DNA of 64,000 nt. Origin: Tigriopus japonicus. Taxonomy: Eukaryota; Arthropoda; Copepoda; Harpacticoida; Harpacticidae. Shown here one piece after another: positions 57,436 to 64,000 of this stretch. The DNA lies in contig CM021312.1 of NCBI GenBank assembly GCA_010645155.1, positions 4,059,844-4,123,843 on the forward strand, written 5' to 3'. A model generated the notes under the pieces. It worked only from the letters and a program-made list of their open reading frames with translations. It ran no database searches and had not been told where the DNA came from. Numbering within the stretch: position 1 is the first letter of the stretch; each line of letters begins with the position of its first letter. The translations under genes and the position numbers were made by a program.

Positions 57436-60400
57436 GATGGTCCACTTTCCCATCGCGATCAAGGATCTCTCAACCCGTCAGGATGATTTTGTTCTCATGT
57501 CACGCTTCCTTGGTCACGGTCCATATCTTTTAAAAGACGAAAGTCTTCTTCGATCTATGCTAAAGATTCTCCTCCTTGAAGACGAAAAAGTCGACAAGGT
57601 AAGTACTAAGCATTTGGGAACCAAACTCTCAATTTCTAGATACTATCCAATTTTGAAGAGCCCTATGAGAGATGGTTCAGTCGAAACAAAAAGTCATATC
57701 AATTTTCTTTTCAAGATTTGGTAATGTTAAAAATGTTTTTATGCTATTGATGAGTACTTCAGGGACTGAAATACTGTAATCAAAACCAAAGTTAATCACG
57801 AGGAAAACTTGTTTAGTGACGATCTGATACCAGACTTGTGGTAATTACTTTTCAAACCCAATTAATTACAGTTACGATCTTATCGCTTGAATAAGTAATT
57901 ATTAGGGCCCGGATTTGAACTTGATTTTTTCGGGCCAAAAAATTGATATTAAATTGATCAAAATCGGAAAATAATTGATCAAAATCATAAAATACTTGAT
58001 CAGAACTATAAAACTATAAGACTTCAATTTTATAAAACCAAAACGATATGAGTACATTGACATGAACATGGCAATAAAAAGTTGAAGAGTACATGATTGA
58101 AACAAAAATGGAGCGGGAATAAACCAATCCTAAATTACAAATTGGGTTTTAACCAAGTTGCATAATCCGTTTTCTTTATATAGTAAATAAACAGAAGGAT
58201 CTAGAGTATGCTACGCTCATGATACATTAAACCTCTGGCCAGCACAGAAAAGTTCACACAGTGGAGAGGTTACTTTTTCAAGAGACATAGTATTAAAGGA
58301 ATGGGCAGAGGTAGGGTCTGAAGAAACTCTTTGATTTTTCCAATACAAGAAAAACTTGTTTTTAACTTGTTTTGCAAACATTTCTTTGTGCACTTTTTTA
58401 TGTTCTAGCCTTGTTTGAAGAAAAATCACTATTCGTTTTGGCTAATGGTCTGACTAGCTATAATAGAATAATAGAAATGTATAAATTAGTTAATTTCAAG
58501 TTGCCAAATAGGGTTGTTGAGAGTGGTCTATGGCATAAAAAAACGTTTTCAAAAGGTTAATTTTTTTGCCTGACCTTTGTATTTTTTTAGTCCATAGGTG
58601 GAAAAGCATAGACTTACTGTAGGTTAAAACCACTAATTTGTTACATTTGACACTGCTTGTGAAGTGCCAGAGTAAGTGACAAACCATTTCTGTAAAAAAG
58701 AAACATAATTTTTATTTTTTTTATTTTTTTTATTTTTTTTATTTTTTTTAATTTGTATAGCAAAAAAGAACAGCCACAAAATCCAGGTCACATCATGGAA
58801 ATAGAATTTCAAATTAAGAAGTAAAAGGTGGAAAGAATTGAGTTTTGATTTCTTGAATAAATTGAAAAACTTTCTATATGCCCAAAATAATTGGAATTTG
58901 CCAAATATTGCCTGAAAAATTGAAACTTGACAAATTTTGCCCAAAAGAATTGAATTTTGCCAAATGCTTCCGCCAAAAACTGAGAAATGAGTCTCTGTCA
59001 CACATCATGAATGAAACATTTTTAATTTCCACGAATATTATCCGCATAATGACTGACATGGCCATGAAACTTTGTTGTATAGGGATGGGCAAATAGTGTA
59101 AAAAAGATTTTTGGTAACAAAAAAAATTCTCGGCCTTTTCCATTTTTTTTTCATCGTAACTGCACTTTTATTTACGACTTTGGCCAAAATTGACCAACTA
59201 CAACGACAATTTAAGGTTTTGAGAATCTCTGAATTGTTGAAAGTTTCAAAATTAAATTTTGAACTTGTCAAAAAGTTTCCATTCGACCATGCATCAAACC
59301 TAAAGAAATTCAAGTTTCGTTAATAGAAGGATCTGACGAATACTGTAGGTTGTTTGGCTTAGGTTTGATTGCCTGCTGAGATCCGTATTTTCAAAAGAAG
59401 GCCCTTCTTAACTTGAAAATATCAAACTAAGGATGTGTCAGTGTAACAGAACTTTGAACTCTCTAGGTTCGAAACCACTTAAAAAATTCAAATACTTTTT
59501 TTGCTCTTGTTTCGACATTTATTTGCTTTTTCAACCTTTTCCTACACTTTGTTTTGCATTTTTTGCTACAATTTTTTGTAACTAAAAGGCTTTATCAATT
59601 TGCATTTTTTGCCCGTCCCTATTTATGATCTAAGAGAGGGGGATTGATAAATACTTTAAGCAATCATGTATGTGACAACTCTAGTCCATGACACTTACTA
59701 ATAATACTTTTCTTCAAGCATTTAGGATAATTCAAAAGCTCTTTGAATTGAGATCCAAATGGGAACTGGCAGGCGTTTTCTTTTCTTCTTTGCTCGTCCA
59801 GTTTCAAGACCAAATTTTCCACTAAAAGTTATCTCCGTCTACCATTACTTTAATATATGTATTACTTTTCAATTTTAGGTCCATGTCGTACTTTTTGACA
59901 GCCAAAAGGCCATTTCAGCGAAAAGAAGCTCCGGTAAGCTTTTTTCCAAGCATTGGATACGGATCTATTTCTCTTTCTTGTGAAGCTGAAAGAAAGCAAA
60001 TTAGCCAAAGAGATTTGGGAAAGTTCAATTGTAAGCTCCTCAAGAGAAAAAAAATGTTGATGGTGAAACGACCGAACTTTTGTCACACGGATCTTCTTTT
60101 ATCAAAGTTCAGTGGAGAACGTTTTGAAATTAAATCAGGACTTGAGATTCCATATCAAAACATATTTTCAACAAGATCATTCATTTTTAGGGCCCAATAA
60201 TCTTAATAAAGTCCATTTCGAGGAAAAACCACTCAACGACGATCTGAGATCAATGCCTTGGTACATAGACAGGTATGTTAACCAGGGAGTAAGTAAAGAT
60301 CTGTTTTGAAAAAGCATTCAATTTGAATCTTTTCGAAATAACAATGGTCGAAATCGGTCATTGGTCATATGATTTTGAAATTATATTATTTGCTTTTTGT

Positions 60401-60470
60401 GTGTGGAGCAATTAGTACAAAAAAAAATAAGTATCCCTCTGGCGGTCGAAACACGCGAGTCTTGGAATGA
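57436..60470 (+). CDS. Candidate spliced gene, family unknown
   Basis: Four exon-like pieces share one open frame. 57,436-57,598 has acceptor TTTCCAG, ATG at 57,437, 54 codons including FLGHGPYLLKDESLLRSMLK, and donor GTAAGT. 59,879-59,933 has acceptor ATTTTAG, HVVLFDSQKAISAKRSS, and donor GTAAGC. 60,191-60,272 has acceptor TTTTTAG, PNNLNKVHFEEKPLNDDL, and donor GTATGT. 60,416-60,470 ends TRVLE and TGA, after a poorer acceptor. Phases 0, 1 and 2 agree at each junction, giving about 117 codons. Against it: no recognised domain, a 2.3-kb intron with repeats, and each short exon is open in another frame too. Confidence 0.28.
57903..58015. repeat. hAT-like terminus, dispersed copy
   Basis: It starts TAGGGCCCGGATTTGAACTT and continues with TTGATCAAAAT repeats. 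Same terminus as at 3.79, 9.74 and 14.62 kb. A GTAATTA cluster lies just upstream. Confidence 0.6.
58020..59070. other. No gene; low-complexity T tract
   Basis: An ATTTTTTTT tract at 58,708-58,752. No supported frame. Confidence 0.4.
59077..59624. mobile_element. Possible hAT-like element
   Basis: The ends are TAGGGATGGGCAAA and TTTTTGCCCGTCCCTA. The 8-bp flanks do not match well, so this is tentative. Confidence 0.4.
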
Positions 60471-60479
60471 TGTTTCCAG

Positions 60480-61080
60480 GCTTTTTCCATTACATGCTTT
60501 GAAATATTTTGACCAGTTCTTCTTTGACTGGCATTTCAACTTTAATTGTGTAACCGGTACAATGAATGCCATTTCCCAATGTATTGCTGACGATTTCGGA
60601 AGAGATAAGAGCTCTTGAAACTTTCAACATCATTAGCTACTTTCTCCAGAGATCTCTGCGTTATTTAGAAAGACGGCCACTAGGTGTCATATTTCAATAC
60701 TCAATTGCTAGAATTCACGGAAATACAGTCAAAGCTCGATATCATGATATTCAGGGTTGTCACGAATTAGAGCCCCTACCAAATCAAGAAGCAAAGTATT
60801 AATGAAATTGATTGACCCGTTATTTTTTAAGATTTTGTTTCCAAGAACGGCTCCTACGCTCAAGGTGCGCACGTTCTATTATCAAAAAACATCCTTACTT
60901 TGAGCGCCAATAAGAAGGACTAGTATTGCCGAGATTCATTAGACGACAAAAACAAAGAGTTGGGTGCACACCTGTATTTTTAGATTTACTTTGATCTTAA
61001 GTTAACTTTATCGTCTCCTTTTGGCGCAATTTTTCATCAAAATTTTCGGGACTCTAAATTAAAACAACCCTGTAATCTCA
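60480..61080. other. Open frames of unclear origin
   Basis: 60,430-60,618 (+) reads IPLAVETRESWNDVSRLF and 60,566-60,802 (+) overlaps it in another frame. The first is faintly like C-termini of some retroelement polyproteins. No decision is possible from sequence alone. Confidence 0.25.
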
Positions 61081-61084
61081 AGTA

Positions 61085-61775
61085 TCACTCTTGGGTTGGC
61101 GAGAGTAATTCGGCATTGAACGGGATGAAATTCCGCACAATGACGTATGGGGCGTCAAAATTTGATGTTCCACTCAAAGACAATGGAGCAAGTATCATCT
61201 ATGAAGTATTTTGCCTTTGTCATTCAAGATGATGGCAAGTTTGATAAGCATATCCAGTTGAAAGTGGGGAAGGCATTTTTCATACATGTGGCTGGATGTA
61301 TTGCACTTTCAAGTCTAGAGATAGTATTACGATGCTAACTCTGTACAAGTCGATTGTTCCGCCTCATCTTTAATATGCTTCGCCCATTTGGTCTCCAATG
61401 AGTTCGGCAGGTTTGCAAAAGGTCAAGCAGGTGCAAAGATGTTTCACTACGAACATCACAGGAATGAGAGAGCTCTCGTATTGGGGGAGGCTCCAGAAGT
61501 TAGGGCTGTACTACAATACTCAGAAAAGGTATGAAAGGTATCTGATACTGTATGTTTTCAAGAGCATTCATGGGCTCTGTCCCAACCCAAGATTTGAGGT
61601 CAGCTATTGAGGTTTTACTTGTACTTGGAGAGCACCTCCAAATCTCAAGGAAACTAGGCTAGTACGAACAATGAAGTCCCCTCTCTTCCTTATCGGGCTC
61701 CTTCATTGTTCAATTATTTGCCCATTAGTTTTCATCGGGAATATGTACGTAGGAGCTGATTCTCTAACAGCATAA
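61085..61775 (+). pseudogene. LINE ORF2 fragment, several breaks
   Basis: Pieces in order: LNGMKFRTMTYG (reverse transcriptase region), then FVIQDDGKFDKHIQLKVGKA, then YASPIWSPMSSAGLQKV, GMRELSYWGRLQKLGLYYN and RYERYLILYVFKSIHGLCPN, the conserved post-RT block of Jockey/CR1-like LINEs. At least two frame changes and stops. The last part (TATCGGGCTCCTTCATTGTT) overlaps the LINE at 19.9 kb, then stops at CTCTAACAGCA. Confidence 0.75.
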
Positions 61776-61779
61776 ATCC

Positions 61780-63440
61780 ACAACCCAAAAAATATAAATG
61801 ACATTCCATAACAACCAAATTCACAGTACTATAACCAGAGTTGCAACACATTAGCATCGGATTAGCGGCTCATAATCAAAATTTCCTGGTTACAATTATT
61901 ACTATTACAATTTATATAGACATAATATAATCAAATTGATATTAATTTTATCAATAATGCTAAACTATTAGCACTGATGTCATAAAACTAATATTTGTAT
62001 TGATATTATAACACAAGTATCATTATTGTGGTATTGAAATTAGGATTAATATCATTACACAATCATTATTGTCAGAAAGAAGTATTTCATGGTACTTCCT
62101 TTCCTTTTCGTTGGTGAGCAATACATAACAACTACGTCTTGCAACTAAATTTACAGGCATACAGCAATGGTAATATATTTAGTGGGTAAAAAAGCAAAAT
62201 GCTCATAAGCTCAAAAATAGTTCTTCTTCTCGTTGAAGAATGGTACTGAATAAGTTTTGTCCAAGAGCAAGAAAGCCTCTCACAGAAATGATCTCTACTA
62301 CTCGTCTTCCGTGTCAAAACACAAAACTGATGTGCGAGAAAGTATTTCCATTATCTTTCCAGATACGCTTCCCATTCTTGGCTGTCGGATAACTTCATCT
62401 CGGACCGACGATTATCTGGCCTTGAAGGTCATCCTTATTCTGGAGCCAGTAATGTTTCCAATTGGTGGACATATCCTTATTTCTCATGTCAAAAGGTCGC
62501 CTGGTCAATCTCATTCATTGCTCCCATTGATCCGACCTCTTTGATCAACAAGTAAGATCGTCACTCCGAAGGTTCCACATTCCAGAACACAAAATGGGAT
62601 ATGGGCCACGAATATATAGGAGATGGGAACCAAATCATATCAGAACATTAGCATTACATAGCAATGCAGTAATTCCCTAGTAATTCAGTGCTATGTAAAA
62701 AAAGAGTAGGGCCGTAAAGTGCGCCATCTAGCGTTCTTGTAGCAAAGGTTTGCCGTTCTAAAAGGTGGTTGGAATTGCAGATAGCAACGCCCATGAATCA
62801 GTTTTAGATAAGCTTAGCGCCTTGAATGTCGATAAGGGGTTTTTAGTGGAACTTAAAATGATTTTAGTGCAATCATGGAATGGACCATAACTGAAATTCC
62901 GTCTCAGTGTAGGGCCGAAAAAAAGTTGTTACTTTTTTTGGTGAACAAACATGTTTTTTTAATTTGTCATTGCGTTTTTTCAATCGATTTTTATTTTTTT
63001 ATTTTTATTTTAGTTCAAACTTCTATGGACCCGTTCTTTCGCCTAGGCAAGAAAATCCGACCTTTTTTAGTTCAGATTTAGATTCAATAAAAAATATGTT
63101 TTGGGGGGGATGGGGCCAAAGAACACAAAAAAGGTTTTTAACTCGAAAATGCGCACATAAGTCAAAGGTGCGTTGCAATAATATCTCCATATAGGTTTTT
63201 TTTTTGGGGGGGGGGGGTTGAAAAAGTCTTTTTTTTTAATCTAAGCAAAATTTATTTAACCCTTGCTCTACTTCTTAGTCTTTAAAAGAAATTTAGGCAT
63301 CATTTTAGCCATATAGTTCCATTTACATTCCCGCTTTGGTATTAAAGATAATTTGGATTGCTCAATTTGTAGTTTTCATATGTGGAAGTCAATAGAAATC
63401 ATTGAGTTGCCGATCCGTTTAATCCACAAGAAGGAAGGAA
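61780..63440. other. No gene recognised
   Basis: 61.85-62.1 kb is an ATTA-rich stretch. A 95-codon frame (62,257-62,544 +) lacks motifs. 62,640-62,800 shares GCGCCATCTAG-type sequence with the MITE at 13.1 kb. A T8G12-like run lies near 63,200. Confidence 0.4.
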
Positions 63441-63444
63441 CAAG

Positions 63445-63798
63445 ATGGCGCTTTCTACGACTATACTCTGTTTTCACAATGCACTAGAAGTACTAACTTC
63501 CACAAGGTCTTTTTTTCGTCTCAGAAACATTAGAACCAAAATGAGTGAAGAAGCACTTGAAACACGTATTTTAGACCCAATGATCTCTGATTTCAGCGCA
63601 AGTGGTTTAATCGTGTTTGATCGACTCTTGTCTGGCTTGGATCTCAATCAATGTGAGATTAACAAGGCTTCCATGGGTCATTCTGGGAATCGGATCGAGG
63701 AACCACAGCTGTTCCATGCTGAAGAAGTTCCCAGGACATCTGGAATGGTGATTAATCACTTCCATGGAACTCATAAATGTCACAGAGACACTAGCACG
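63445..63798 (+). CDS. Candidate first exon, 118 codons
   Basis: An ATG in good context (ACAAGATGGCG) opens 118 codons to a donor-like ACG|GTGAGA at 63,799. It includes KMSEEALETRILDPMISDFS and EEVPRTSGMVINHFHGTHK. Codon composition is less AT-biased than the surroundings. No domain recognised. The next exon would be outside the window or not visible. Confidence 0.3.
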
Positions 63799-64000
63799 GT
63801 GAGATAAGACAAATCATAGTCACTTATGTCCCATGGGAGCCGCTTGCACGCATGCATCTGCATTGGAAATGGAACGATTCTTGTTGCACATACAGTACAA
63901 GAAGAAATGTGACACACCTTTGCAAACTTTTTTTGACGTCATACTTGCCTTTCTAACTTCCAAGAGTGACGTCGCCAAAGTCTATGTGGAACTCGCGAGA
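63799..64000. other. Unassigned end of window
   Basis: Relatively GC-balanced sequence, perhaps intronic to the candidate exon. Confidence 0.3.

Overview
The window reads as nuclear DNA of an AT-rich invertebrate animal. The signs are spliced genes with GT..AG introns, TATA boxes and AATAAA signals, nuclear tRNA-Arg genes, and a transposon mix (Ty3/gypsy, Tc1/mariner, hAT, Mutator-like, LINE) typical of arthropods. A crustacean such as a copepod would fit, but nothing seen fixes the species. There is one assembly gap of about 430 N at 3.94-4.37 kb. Most long ORFs outside the transposons look like chance.

0-21 kb holds duplicated blocks. Three paralogous genes for very small secreted peptides (A at 1.9-3.5 kb +, B at 6.4-7.7 kb +, C at 16.8-15.55 kb -) share promoter, an 18-nt first coding exon, a signal-peptide exon and a spliced 3' untranslated exon. 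B and C lie in the arms of a large imperfect inverted duplication (about 4.9-9.8 kb against 14.5-21.06 kb), and A is a direct partial copy. The hinge of the inversion coincides with a hAT-like terminal sequence. The 9.8-14.5 kb spacer carries a decayed coding stretch, a foldback element, a tRNA-Arg(TCG) gene and small inverted-repeat elements.

21.6-26.8 kb is a complete Ty3/gypsy retrotransposon: two 175-bp LTRs that look identical by eye, a 5-bp target duplication, a tRNA-Ser-type primer binding site, a polypurine tract and a 1317-codon Gag-Pol frame. Its Gag start is separated by a stop and a frame change. A second tRNA-Arg(TCG) lies just downstream.

27.7-39.5 kb is a nest of DNA transposons. 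Three hAT-type elements each carry a private subterminal repeat. Two copies of a Mutator-like non-autonomous element have 9-bp target duplications and internal 39-bp tandem arrays. A full-length Tc1 element of Sleeping Beauty-like architecture, with an open 340-codon transposase, sits inside one array. A foldback element split by 2.4 kb follows.

39.5-64 kb is mainly unannotated intergenic or intronic sequence with scattered MITEs, a LINE fragment, a hAT transposase scrap and a few candidate exons (44.1, 55.9, 57.4-60.5 and 63.4 kb) supported only by splice-site-like borders and open frames. The functional content supportable here is the peptide family, two tRNAs, and the gypsy and Tc1 elements. 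Coordinates counted by eye may be off by one or two bases.
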